Below are positions 34,559 through 43,040 of a stretch of DNA of 64,000 nucleotides, piece by piece; the stretch's first letter is position 1; each line of letters starts with the position of its first letter. Location of the stretch: assembly GCA_963828505.1 (NCBI GenBank), contig CAWHFM010000007.1, positions 310,001-374,000 on the forward strand. Direction: 5' to 3'. Position numbers and translations under genes: made by a program. The notes beneath the pieces are model-generated. The model worked only from the letters and a program-made list of their open reading frames with translations, did no database searches and was not told where the DNA came from. The DNA is from Bog-473 sp963828505 (GTDB taxonomy: Bacteria; Actinomycetota; Acidimicrobiia; Acidimicrobiales; RAAP-2).

Positions 34559-35788
34559 CTACTCCTGGCGATGCCGGCGGATGATCTCGATCTTCTCTGC
34601 GGTGTGGTTCGGGTCCACGCCGGTGGTGTTGAGCAGCGCCTGCCGGTCCGCATCCGCCTCGGCGGCCGCACCGGCGTCAGCCGCCGCCATGCGGGCCTCG
34701 ACGCCCTCGGCGACCAGCCGCTCGGCTTCCTCGACCAGTGCGGTCACCATTTCGGCCTCGGGCACGACGCGCACGATCTGGCCCCGGATGAAGAGGTGGC
34801 CCTTCTGCCGGCCGGCGGCGATGCCGAGATCGGCCTCGCGGGCTTCGCCCGGTCCGTTGACCACGCAGCCCATCACGGCGACCTGAATAGGCAGGTTCAA
34901 CTTCTCGAGCGCCGCCTGGGCCTCGTTCGCCACCGCGATCACGTCGACCTGGGCCCGGCCGCACGACGGGCAGGCGATCAGGTCGAGCCCCTTGCGCTCG
35001 CGCAACCCGAGCGATTCGAGGAGCTGGCGGCCGGCCCGCGCCTCCTCGACGGGATCGGCGGTCAGCGAATAGCGGATCGTGTCGCCGATGCCCTCGGCCA
35101 GCAGGGCGCCGATGCCCGCCGTTCCCTTGACCAGCCCGCCAGGGGGAGGGCCGGCCTCGGTCACGCCGAGGTGGAGCGGGTGGTCGAAGGTCTCCGAGGC
35201 CAGGCGGTAGGCCGCGATCATCAGCGCCACCGAGGAGGCCTTGACGGAGATCTTCACGTCGTCGAAGCCGACCTCCTCGAAGAGGCGCAGCTCGTTCTGC
35301 GCCGACTCGACGAGCGCCTCGGGCGTCGCACCACCGTGCTTCTTGTAGAGGTCGGGGTGCAGCGACCCCGCGTTGACCCCGATGCGGATCGGCACGCCCC
35401 GGTCGAGCGCGGCCGTCGCCACCTCTTTGATCTCCGCTTCCTTGCGCAGGTTGCCCGGGTTGAGCCGCAGGCCGTGCACCCCCGCTTCGAGGGCGGCCAG
35501 CGCCATCTCGTGGTGGAAGTGGATGTCGGCGATGATGGGCACGGGCGAGCGAGGGACGATGTGGGCCAGCCCCTCGGCGGCCGCCTGCTCGTTACAGGTG
35601 CAGCGAACGATGTCGGCGCCCGCCGCGGCCAGGGCGTAGACCTGGGCCAGGGTGCCGTCGACGTCGGCCGTCTTCGTCGTGGTCATCGACTGCACCGTCA
35701 CGGGTGCGCCGTCGCCGATGGCCACACCTCCCAGCGTGATCCTCCGGGTGGGTCGGCGCGGCGAGAGCAGGGACGGCGAGAGCTCCAC
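34559..35788 (-). CDS. ispG: 4-hydroxy-3-methylbut-2-en-1-yl diphosphate synthase
   Basis: A 409-residue iron-sulfur enzyme of the MEP isoprenoid pathway that reduces methylerythritol cyclodiphosphate to HMBPP. Motifs: PVTVQSMTTTKTADVDGTLA, IIADIHFHHEMALAALEAGV, RLNPGNLRKE, RIGVNAGSLH and the [4Fe-4S] cysteines in LIACPSCGRAQVDV and AVMGCVVNGPGEA. The last ~40 residues are an Ala-rich tail. Start GTG 35786-35788, 6 bp after the rseP stop. The dxr-rseP-ispG order is standard in actinobacteria and puts two MEP enzymes in one operon. Confidence 0.95.
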   Translation of the reverse strand: MELSPSLLSPRRPTRRITLGGVAIGDGAPVTVQSMTTTKTADVDGTLAQVYALAAAGADIVRCTCNEQAAAEGLAHIVPRSPVPIIADIHFHHEMALAALEAGVHGLRLNPGNLRKEAEIKEVATAALDRGVPIRIGVNAGSLHPDLYKKHGGATPEALVESAQNELRLFEEVGFDDVKISVKASSVALMIAAYRLASETFDHPLHLGVTEAGPPPGGLVKGTAGIGALLAEGIGDTIRYSLTADPVEEARAGRQLLESLGLRERKGLDLIACPSCGRAQVDVIAVANEAQAALEKLNLPIQVAVMGCVVNGPGEAREADLGIAAGRQKGHLFIRGQIVRVVPEAEMVTALVEEAERLVAEGVEARMAAADAGAAAEADADRQALLNTTGVDPNHTAEKIEIIRRHRQE

Positions 35789-35794
35789 AGCAAC

Positions 35795-37096
35795 CTATGG
35801 ATACTGGATCGGGTGCGTGATGTCGAGGAACACACCCGAGAGGACGAAGAGGCCGAGGAAGGCGAGGAACATGAAGGCGACGGGGAACAGCTTCGTGATG
35901 TCGGCCCGGTAGTAGACCTGACCCTTCTTGGTGCGGATCCACTCGTAGGCCGCGATGGCGACGTGCCCGCCGTCCAGCGGGATCATCGGCAGCATGTTCA
36001 AGATGCCGAAGACGATGTTGATGGCGATGAGCAGCGCCAGCACGGCGGCCAGTCCCTCGTGCTGGGCGTCCACCCCGAGGCCGGCGATGCCGATGATGGA
36101 GACCGGCCGCGGGGCCGAGCCCGGGTTGTCGGCGGCAGCCGTCGCGGCCTTGGCGTTCGTGTCCTCGTGGAGCACCGAGGCGACACCGTGCGGGGAGAAC
36201 GTCTGGCCGAGGCCGGTCAGGTTCTCATCGGCCACATGCCAGATGGCGGCCAAGGAGGCGGGGACGGCGCCGACCAGTCCGACCGAGCGGGTGGCCTGCT
36301 GAATCTCGATACCCAGATAGCCCTTGTTCGACAGAGCCTGGCCGTCGGCCGTGATCCCCTTCCCGCTGTCGGGCGTCGCCGTGAGCCGGAGCAGCCGACC
36401 GCCACGCTCGACGCCGAGGACCAGGGGCCGCCCGACCGAGTCGCGGATGGCGTCGGTCATGGAGTTCGCGTTCGAGAAGGACCTGCCGTCGACGGAGACG
36501 ATGGTGTCCCCCGGCCGGAGTCCGGCCGCCATCGCGGGCGTCGTCGCCACCCCGCGCCAGTGCTCGAGCGAGGAGACCGTGTAGTTGTTGCTGGCGGTCC
36601 CGAAGCCGACGACCAGGACCAGAGCCAGCACGAAGGCGATCAGGAAATGCATGGCCGAGCCGGCCGAGGCGACGATGATGCGCTGGTGGAAGGGCTGATT
36701 GCGGTACGCCCGCGGCTCGTCCTCCTCCGCCACCTCCTCGGTGGAGGTGAATCCGGTGATCCGTACGTAGCCGCCGGCCGGGATGGCCTTGACGCCGTAT
36801 TCGGTCTCACCACGGCGGACGGACCACAGCCGCGGTCCGAAACCCACGAAGTACTCCGTCACCTTCATGCCGGCCCACTTCGCCGTGGCGAAGTGACCCA
36901 GCTCGTGAAGCATCACGATGACGACGAGGATGGCGATGAAGAGGAGCAGGTCGCCCCAGCCCAGCAGCACGAACACCGCGGTGACCAGCGCCAACGCGAC
37001 GATCAGCTGTAGGACGCGGCGGGCGCTCCCGGCCGGACCGGGGCCGTCTTGGTTCGGCGTGAGGACCGCCGGGGCCTCCTGCTCGGTCAGCGTCAT
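35795..37096 (-). CDS. rseP: Site-2 protease family (RseP/Rip1-like) zinc metalloprotease
   Basis: A 433-residue membrane metalloprotease that cuts transmembrane anti-sigma factors and similar proteins. It has the H-E-x-x-H zinc motif in VVIVMLHELGHFATAKWAGM within an N-terminal membrane helix, a PDZ domain (AMAAGLRPGDTIVSVDGRSF), and the second-helix NMLPMIPLDGGHVAIAAYEW with the metal-ligand Asp. Two further C-terminal helices follow. ATG 37094-37096 is preferred over an upstream GTG that overlaps dxr. The gene lies between dxr and ispG. Confidence 0.93.
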   Translation of the reverse strand: MTLTEQEAPAVLTPNQDGPGPAGSARRVLQLIVALALVTAVFVLLGWGDLLLFIAILVVIVMLHELGHFATAKWAGMKVTEYFVGFGPRLWSVRRGETEYGVKAIPAGGYVRITGFTSTEEVAEEDEPRAYRNQPFHQRIIVASAGSAMHFLIAFVLALVLVVGFGTASNNYTVSSLEHWRGVATTPAMAAGLRPGDTIVSVDGRSFSNANSMTDAIRDSVGRPLVLGVERGGRLLRLTATPDSGKGITADGQALSNKGYLGIEIQQATRSVGLVGAVPASLAAIWHVADENLTGLGQTFSPHGVASVLHEDTNAKAATAAADNPGSAPRPVSIIGIAGLGVDAQHEGLAAVLALLIAINIVFGILNMLPMIPLDGGHVAIAAYEWIRTKKGQVYYRADITKLFPVAFMFLAFLGLFVLSGVFLDITHPIQYP

Positions 37097-37109
37097 GGCG
37101 ATGCCAACG

Positions 37110-38279
37110 CTACCGGGCACCACCCGCGGCCTGACGTCGCGCCAACACTCGCCGGGCTGTGGCCCGGGCCTCTGCGTCTTCGGCCAGGACCGCCTCGACG
37201 TCGTCGACCTCGCCGTCTCGCCATGACTCGAGGGTCTCGGCCACCACAGCGGCGATGCCGTCCCACGACAGCGCGCCGGCCAGGAAGGCCTCCACCGCGA
37301 CCTCGTTCGCCGCGCTGAGCCAGGCCGGAGCGGAACCCCCGTGCCGTCCGGCCTCGTAGGCCAGGTCGAGACACCGGAAGACGGTGCGATCGGGCGGCTC
37401 GAAGGTCAGCTGGCGGGGCCTCGTCCAGTCGAGCGACCCGAAGGCGGTGGCCGCCCGGTCGGGCCAGCCCAACGCGTAGCCGATGGGCAGGCGCATGTCC
37501 GGGTCGGAGAGCTGGGCGAGGGTGGACCCGTCGCGCAGCTCGACCATGGAGTGCACGACCGACTGCGGGTGCACGACGACGTCGATGCGGTCGTAGTCGA
37601 TGCCGAAGAGCTCGTGGGCCTCTATCACCTCGAGGCCCTTGTTCATCAGCGTCGACGAGTCGACCGTGATCTTGGGGCCCATGGACCAGGTCGGGTGGGC
37701 CAGTGCGTCCTGCACCGTGACCGAGCCGAGCCGCTCGGCCGGCCAGCCACGGAACGGACCTCCCGAGGCGGTGAGCAGCAGCCGGGCCACCGCGCTGGTC
37801 CCGTCGACCGAGGCCAGGCACTGGTGGAGCGCGCAGTGCTCGGAGTCGACGGGGACGATCTCGGCGCCCGGGGTCCGTCGCGCCTTCTGGACCACCGGGG
37901 CGCCTGCGATGAGCGACTCCTTGTTCGCCAGCGCCAAGCGCCGCCCCGCCTCGAGCGCGGCGAGCGTCACGGGCAACCCGGCGAAGCCGACGACCGCATT
38001 GAGGACCACGTCGGCCCCCCGCGCCGCCTCGGCCATCCCTTCCGGGCCGACGAGGACCTCGGTTCCCGCCGGCACGGCGGCTCGCACGGCCGGGGCCAGG
38101 TCCGGGTCGCCCACCACCACCATGGCGGGATGGAATTCGGCCGCCTGCGCCACGAGCGTCGAAGTCGATCGCTGCACCCCGAGGGCGTGGACCACGAAGC
38201 GGTCGTTCTCGGCGCGGATCACGTCGAGGGCCTGTGTGCCGACCGAGCCCGACGAGCCCATCAGGCTGACCGTACGCAT
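37110..38279 (-). CDS. dxr: 1-deoxy-D-xylulose-5-phosphate reductoisomerase
   Basis: A 389-residue NADPH enzyme making MEP, the first committed step of the MEP pathway. The N-terminal TVSLMGSSGSVGTQALDVIR holds the nucleotide motif, followed by ALANKESLIAGAPVV, VDSEHCALHQCL (metal-binding Asp/Glu), LTASGGPFRGWP and NKGLEVIEAHELFGIDYDRI. The final domain has LSAANEVAVEAFLAG. Start ATG 38277-38279, 4 bp below the cdsA stop. Confidence 0.95.
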   Translation of the reverse strand: MRTVSLMGSSGSVGTQALDVIRAENDRFVVHALGVQRSTSTLVAQAAEFHPAMVVVGDPDLAPAVRAAVPAGTEVLVGPEGMAEAARGADVVLNAVVGFAGLPVTLAALEAGRRLALANKESLIAGAPVVQKARRTPGAEIVPVDSEHCALHQCLASVDGTSAVARLLLTASGGPFRGWPAERLGSVTVQDALAHPTWSMGPKITVDSSTLMNKGLEVIEAHELFGIDYDRIDVVVHPQSVVHSMVELRDGSTLAQLSDPDMRLPIGYALGWPDRAATAFGSLDWTRPRQLTFEPPDRTVFRCLDLAYEAGRHGGSAPAWLSAANEVAVEAFLAGALSWDGIAAVVAETLESWRDGEVDDVEAVLAEDAEARATARRVLARRQAAGGAR

Positions 38280-38283
38280 CGGA

Positions 38284-39906
38284 TCAGCCGAGGTTCAGCG
38301 CCTTGACCACGAAGTACGTGGCCGGCATGACGAAGAGGAGGCCGTCGACGCGGTCCAGAACGCCTCCGTGCCCGGGCAGCAGGCGGCCTATGTCCTTGAG
38401 ACCGAGGTTCCGTTTGATCATGGACTGGCTGAGGTCGCCCAATGGCGCGACCACGGCGACTACGACACCGAAGACCAGCGCCTTGGACACGGTCCACGGA
38501 TGGATGAAGTGGACCACCACGACTGATACCAGAATGGCAGCCAGGGCTCCCCCGATCAGCCCCTCCCAACTCTTGTTGGGGCTGATGGACGGAGCCAGCG
38601 GGTGGCGACCCATGGCCGAACCGACCAGCAACGAAGCGACGTCGTCGGCGACCGTGACGATGACCGCGGCCAGTACGAACGCGATGCCGTGCCGGTCGGG
38701 GAAGACGTTCGGGTCCAGCAGCAGGGCGGTGAACGAGCCGAACACGCCTACCCAGACGTAGACGAAGACGGTCGAGCTGATGCCGGAGACCGGCTCGGCC
38801 GCCGGCTCCACCCGGGCCAGGTACCAGATGAAGGCGCCCGCCACGAGCAGCACGGTCACGAGCGGCAGTGCGGCCGCACCCTTGTTGTAGGCCTCGATCA
38901 TGAGGGACAGCACGGCGACGAGGCCGAGCAAGGTGGCGGGGTGGTAGTGCGAACGGCGGAAGGCGGCGTAGGCCTCGGCGCTCGCCAGGAGAACGACGAT
39001 GCTGGCGATGACCATGGTGGCCACGGTTCCCGCCGCGAAACAGGCCAGGGCGATGATGCCGAGCACCACGCCCGAGCCGACGGCCACGCGCATGTCGCGC
39101 CCGCCCGTGTCGGCCGTGCTGACGTTGCCGGTGCGCGGGGATGCGCCCGAGCGCGAGGTGCGCGTGGCGCGGGTCCTCGGTTCGGGCGGTTGGGGTGGGC
39201 TGAGCCGGGACGCCGCGGCGGCGGACGCGGCGGCGGACGCGGCGACGGTCGCCGGCGCCACATCCGGAGGGGCCACCGAAACCGGCTCGGGCTCCGCCAC
39301 GGCCTCGTCCTCTGCCGGCTCCCCCGGCAGGTCGCCGGGCTCGGGGATGATCACCAACGTGTCGTCGGGCGCGAAATGCCACGGCTGGCGCTCCACGTCG
39401 GCCTCCGGCCCGGAGTCCTGGAGGAGGGCGCCGACAGCCGGCAGGTCGTCGGAGAGCATGGAGGGCTCGAAGAGCTCCTCGTGGGCCTCCCAGTCGGTGT
39501 CCTCCTCGCGCCAGGCGGGCGGTGCCATGGCCGGTTCCTCGCCGTCGCCGCGGTCGAGCACGGCCGGCACCTGTCCCGTCGGGGCGTCGTTCCAGTGCAG
39601 CAGGTCGGGGTGGTCGTCCACCACGGGCCCGGTGACCTCGCGGACGGTATCGCCGGCCGGCTCGGCGCCGATGATGCGGACGCGGCCCGAGTGGTAGCCG
39701 GGCGGCTCCTCCTCCACGCCGTCAGCCGGCGTGGCTCCCGGATCGGAGACCGTCACGTCGTCACGGTTCAGGTCCCAGGGGAACTCCTCGTCGAAGGGCA
39801 GCTCCTCGTCGTAGGGACGCCGCCGGGCGTGGACGCCCTCCTCGGCGTCGGCACGCTCTTCGGTGCCCTCAATGCCCCCGAAGAGGTCCCCGTCGCGATC
39901 GACCAT
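38284..39906 (-). CDS. cdsA: Phosphatidate cytidylyltransferase with long acidic N-terminal extension
   Basis: A 540-residue protein. The last ~265 residues are a normal CdsA: eight or so helices and the signature SMIKRNLGLKDIGRLLPGHG followed by GVLDRVDGLLF. It makes CDP-diacylglycerol for phospholipid synthesis. The first ~270 residues are soluble, rich in Asp/Glu and Pro (FDEEFPWDLNRDDVTVSDP, DTDWEAHEELFEPSM, then an Ala-rich linker and a basic RTRATRTSRSGASPR stretch). Such an extension is not part of the enzyme fold and is probably cytoplasmic. ATG 39904-39906 with GGAGGG is preferred over TTG 39916-39918, which overlaps the frr stop. Confidence 0.92.
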   Translation of the reverse strand: MVDRDGDLFGGIEGTEERADAEEGVHARRRPYDEELPFDEEFPWDLNRDDVTVSDPGATPADGVEEEPPGYHSGRVRIIGAEPAGDTVREVTGPVVDDHPDLLHWNDAPTGQVPAVLDRGDGEEPAMAPPAWREEDTDWEAHEELFEPSMLSDDLPAVGALLQDSGPEADVERQPWHFAPDDTLVIIPEPGDLPGEPAEDEAVAEPEPVSVAPPDVAPATVAASAAASAAAASRLSPPQPPEPRTRATRTSRSGASPRTGNVSTADTGGRDMRVAVGSGVVLGIIALACFAAGTVATMVIASIVVLLASAEAYAAFRRSHYHPATLLGLVAVLSLMIEAYNKGAAALPLVTVLLVAGAFIWYLARVEPAAEPVSGISSTVFVYVWVGVFGSFTALLLDPNVFPDRHGIAFVLAAVIVTVADDVASLLVGSAMGRHPLAPSISPNKSWEGLIGGALAAILVSVVVVHFIHPWTVSKALVFGVVVAVVAPLGDLSQSMIKRNLGLKDIGRLLPGHGGVLDRVDGLLFVMPATYFVVKALNLG

Positions 39907-39914
39907 TGCCCTCC

Positions 39915-40487
39915 TCAAACCTGCAGCAGCTCGCGCTCTTTCTGCGCCAGCAGCTGGTCGATGAGCGCGACCTGCTCGTGGGTGATCCTCTCCAAGTCCT
40001 TCTCGACGCGCTCGAGCTCGTCGGTCGAGAGCTCCCCGTCCTTCTGCAGACCCTCGAGCTCGTGACGCCCCGAGCGGCGCAGGTTGCGCACGGCAACCCT
40101 CCCCTCCTCCGCCTTGTGCCGCACCACCTTGACCAGCTCCTTGCGGCGTTCCTCGGTCAGGGGCGGGAAGGCCAGACGGATGACGGTCCCGTCATTGCTC
40201 GGGTTGATGCCGAGGTCGGAGGCCATGATCGCCTTCTCGATCGCCCCGAGGGACCCCTTGTCGTAGGGCGAGACCACGAGCAACATGGCGTCGGGAACAC
40301 TGAACCCGGCCAGCTGCCGCAGGGGCGTCGGGGTGCCGTAGTAGTCCACCGAGAGGGACTCGATGAGGGCAGAGGAGGCCCTCCCGGTACGCACGTTGCC
40401 CATATCGGCCCGCACATGGTCGATGGCCTTGCCCATCTTGTCCTTGGTGTCCTCCTTGACCAGGCCCGCGAGGTCGTCCTCTTCCAT
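39915..40487 (-). CDS. frr: Ribosome recycling factor
   Basis: A 190-residue protein, which with EF-G splits post-termination ribosomes. Hallmarks: KAIDHVRADMGNVRTGRASS, YGTPTPLRQLAGFSVPDA, IMASDLGINPSNDGTVIRLA and FPPLTEERRKELVKVVRHKA. The ATG 40485-40487 shares a base with the pyrH stop (TGATG), so re-initiation is likely. Confidence 0.96.
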   Translation of the reverse strand: MEEDDLAGLVKEDTKDKMGKAIDHVRADMGNVRTGRASSALIESLSVDYYGTPTPLRQLAGFSVPDAMLLVVSPYDKGSLGAIEKAIMASDLGINPSNDGTVIRLAFPPLTEERRKELVKVVRHKAEEGRVAVRNLRRSGRHELEGLQKDGELSTDELERVEKDLERITHEQVALIDQLLAQKERELLQV

Positions 40488-41207
40488 CAGCGGACCAGCG
40501 TACCGATCTGCTCGCCGCCGAGGGCGCGAACGATGTTGCCCGGGATCATGAGGTCGAACACCCGGATCGGAAGGTCGTTGTCCTTGCAGAAGGTGATGGC
40601 GGTGAGATCCATGACCCGCAGGTCACGGCTGATCACCTCCATGAACGAGATCTCGTCGTAGCGGGTCGCCTCGGGGTCGAGCTTGGGATCGGCCGAGTAG
40701 ACCCCGTCCACCCCCGAATGGGTGCCCTTGCACAGGAGCTCCGCGCCGATCTCGGCGGCACGGAGCGCAGCCGGGGTGTCGGTCGTGAAGAACGGGTTGC
40801 CCATGCCGGCGGCGAAGATCACGATGCGGCCCTTCTCGAGGTGCCGCACGGCGCGGCGCCGGATGTAGGGCTCGGCCACCTCGGCCATGGACAGCGCGCT
40901 CGAGCACGCGCGTCGGCATGTTCTGCTTCTCGAGCGCGTCCTGGAGGGCGAGCGCGTTGATGACGGTGCCGAGCATCCCCATCGTGTCGGAGGTGGCGCG
41001 GTCCATGCCGCCGCTCTCCCCCGTCGTCCCGCGCCAGATGTTCCCGCCTCCGACGACGACGGCCAGCTCGAGCCCGCCCCCGTCCATGGCGCGCACCATC
41101 TCCTTGGCCATGCGCTCGACGGTCGCGGCGTCGATCGTCTCGTCCGAGGCGGCAGAGGCCAGCGCCTCCCCCGACATCTTGAGGACGATGCGGTGCGGCT
41201 CTCCCAC
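40487..41207 (-). CDS. pyrH: UMP kinase, interrupted by a +1 frameshift
   Basis: The enzyme phosphorylates UMP to UDP. The first ~100 residues (HRIVLKMSGEALASA, VVGGGNIWRGTTGESGGMDR, ATSDTMGMLGTVINALALQD) are in one frame, and the rest (VAEPYIRRRAVRHLEKGRIV, FAAGMGNPFFTTDTPAALRA, LCKGTHSGVDGVYSADPKLD) is in another. The switch falls at about 40900-40904: after TRV the bases CTCG stand where one codon is expected before AGC-GCG-CTG-TCC-ATG. The total length, 721 nt, is one base more than a multiple of three, as for a single insertion. Start GTG 41205-41207 is inferred. UMP kinase is essential, so this may be a sequence error. Confidence 0.88.
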
Positions 41208-41224
41208 GTGCGCCCGCTCGGCTC

Positions 41225-42019
41225 TCAGGCGCCGACGACGACCTGCGCGAAGGCGACGATCCGGGCCGACCCGAGCATGGCGGCGACCGTCTGCTTCTCG
41301 TCCTTGACGTAGGACTGGTCGAGCAGCACCCGCTCCTTGAACCATCCGTTCATCCGGCCCTCGACGATCTTGTCCAGCGCGGCCTCGGGCTTGCCCTCGT
41401 TGCGCGTGATCTCGGTCAGGGTGGCCCGCTCGGCCGCGACGTCGGCCTCGGGCACCTCGTCGCGGCTCAGGTAGGCGGGCTTGGCGAATGCGATGTGCAC
41501 GGCGACGTCGTGCGCCAGCTCCTCGGAGCCCCCTTCGATCACCACGGCCACCGCGTTGACGCCCCGGCCGGACTGCTGGTGGAGGTAGGTGTCGACCACC
41601 TGCCCGGGCTCGGCCGTCAGGCGGCGCACCCGCCCGATGGAGATGTTCTCCTTCAACGTGGAGCGCAGGGTGTCGATCTGGTCGGAGAGCTCGCTGGCGG
41701 CGTCCTCCCCCTTGGCTGCCACCAGAGCGGCCAGCTCGTCGGCCAAAGCGACGAACTCGGCCGACTTGGCCACGAAATCGGTCTCGCAGCGCAGCTCGAC
41801 CACCGAGGCCGCGTCGCCGTTGCGCACCGCAGTGACGGCACCGTCACCGGCATCGCGGTCGGAACGCTTGGCCGCGCCGGCCAGGCCCTTCATGCGCAGG
41901 ATGCGGGCGGCCTCTTCGAGGTCGCCGCCGGCCTCCTCGAGCGCGTTCTTGCAGTCCAGCATGCCCGCCCCGGTCATCTGGCGCAGGGTCGATATGTCCT
42001 TGGCGCTGTAGCTCGCCAT
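41225..42019 (-). CDS. tsf: Translation elongation factor Ts
   Basis: A 264-residue nucleotide-exchange factor for EF-Tu. The N-terminal UBA-like domain (AKDISTLRQMTGAGMLDCKN, ALEEAGGDLEEAARILR) and the dimerisation core (VVELRCETDFVAKSAEFVAL, AHDVAVHIAFAKPAYLSRDE) are clear. It ends in LLDQSYVKDEKQTVAAML, also typical. Start ATG 42017-42019, 2 bp from the rpsB stop. Confidence 0.96.
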   Translation of the reverse strand: MASYSAKDISTLRQMTGAGMLDCKNALEEAGGDLEEAARILRMKGLAGAAKRSDRDAGDGAVTAVRNGDAASVVELRCETDFVAKSAEFVALADELAALVAAKGEDAASELSDQIDTLRSTLKENISIGRVRRLTAEPGQVVDTYLHQQSGRGVNAVAVVIEGGSEELAHDVAVHIAFAKPAYLSRDEVPEADVAAERATLTEITRNEGKPEAALDKIVEGRMNGWFKERVLLDQSYVKDEKQTVAAMLGSARIVAFAQVVVGA

Positions 42020-42021
42020 GC

Positions 42022-42816
42022 TCAGGCCACCTCGACCGGCTCGGGAGCGCGCACACGCCGCGGCCGCGGGGTGTGGGTCGCCGCTCCATCGTCGTCCGCT
42101 CCGGACGCGGCAGCCGCCTGGCGCCGGTGCTGGGCGATGAAGCGGCCCTCGACGACGGCGTCGGCGATGACACGGCACATCAGTGAACCGGAACGGATGG
42201 CGTCGTCGTTGCCCGGGATGACGTAATCGATCACGTCCGGGTCGCAGTTGGTGTCGACCACGGCGACCACCGGCAAACCGAGTTTGCGAGCCTCGGTGAC
42301 GGCGATGCCCTCCTTCTTCGTGTCGATCACGAAGACCGCGTTGGGCAGCCGGTCGAGATCGGCGATGCCGCCGAGGTTCCTCGAGAGCTTCTCGAGCTCG
42401 CGCGTGTGCTGGAGCGCCTCACGCTTGGGCATCCCTTCGAAATCGCCGGCAGCCTGCATGGTCCGCAGCTCCTGCATGCGCTTCACCCGGCCCGACACGG
42501 TGGCGAAGTTGGTCAGCATGCCTCCCAGCCAACGTTGGTTGACGTACGGCATGCCGCAGGCCTCGGCGTAGTCGGCCACCGGGCCCTGGGTCTGCTTCTT
42601 CGTCCCCACGAAGAGGATGATCCCGCCGTCGGCCACGAGGTCGCGCACGAAGCCGTACGCGGTCTCGATGCCGCCGAGGGTCTGGCGCAGATCGATGAGA
42701 TAGATCCCGTTGCGCTCACCCAGGATGAAGCGCTTCATTTTCGGGTTCCATCGTCGCGTCTGGTGGCCGAAGTGGACTCCGGCCTCCAGCAGCTGTCGCA
42801 TGGAAACGACGGCCAT
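42022..42816 (-). CDS. rpsB: 30S ribosomal protein S2
   Basis: A 264-residue ribosomal protein: VSMRQLLEAGVHFGHQTRRW, NPKMKRFILGERNGIYLIDL, GTKKQTQGPVADYAEACGMP and NQRWLGGMLTNF are all hallmark S2 segments, and VIDTKKEGIAVTEARKLGLP, then NDDAIRSGSL follow. A ~35-residue Ala/Arg-rich tail is added. ATG 42814-42816 with GAGGAG gives the standard N-terminus. It leads the tsf-pyrH-frr operon. Confidence 0.96.
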   Translation of the reverse strand: MAVVSMRQLLEAGVHFGHQTRRWNPKMKRFILGERNGIYLIDLRQTLGGIETAYGFVRDLVADGGIILFVGTKKQTQGPVADYAEACGMPYVNQRWLGGMLTNFATVSGRVKRMQELRTMQAAGDFEGMPKREALQHTRELEKLSRNLGGIADLDRLPNAVFVIDTKKEGIAVTEARKLGLPVVAVVDTNCDPDVIDYVIPGNDDAIRSGSLMCRVIADAVVEGRFIAQHRRQAAAASGADDDGAATHTPRPRRVRAPEPVEVA

Positions 42817-42844
42817 AGTGGTTACTCCTCCGATCGGTTTCTCC

Positions 42845-42930
42845 CCTGTCGCAGCGCCGCCCGCGGGCAGCGACCGTGGATCGCGACAGGTGATGCTCTT
42901 TCGTGTGCGTCCGCCCACCGGTCGGTGGGC
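42845..42930 (-). promoter_or_regulatory. Structured leader upstream of rpsB
   Basis: The 224-nt gap between xerC and rpsB holds two inverted repeats: GCCCACCG-GT-CGGTGGGC (42913-42930, compact) and CCTGTCGC (42845-42852) paired with GCGACAGG (42883-42890). The first could end the xerC transcript; the second lies within the likely rpsB leader, where S2 autoregulates in other bacteria. No consensus promoter was located. Confidence 0.4.
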
Positions 42931-43040
42931 CTTGCCATGCTACCCGCTCGGCCGATGGGGGTCCCGCGGGCGGCAGGCGGCCCGGCACGGCAGCCGGTTC
43001 GGCGCGCCGAGTGGCGCGGCAGACCGACCGGAGGCCCCGC

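Noticed and set aside
34490..37012. 840-codon plus-strand open frame
   Set aside because: Antisense to ispG and rseP, which have complete catalytic motifs; typical GC-driven shadow.
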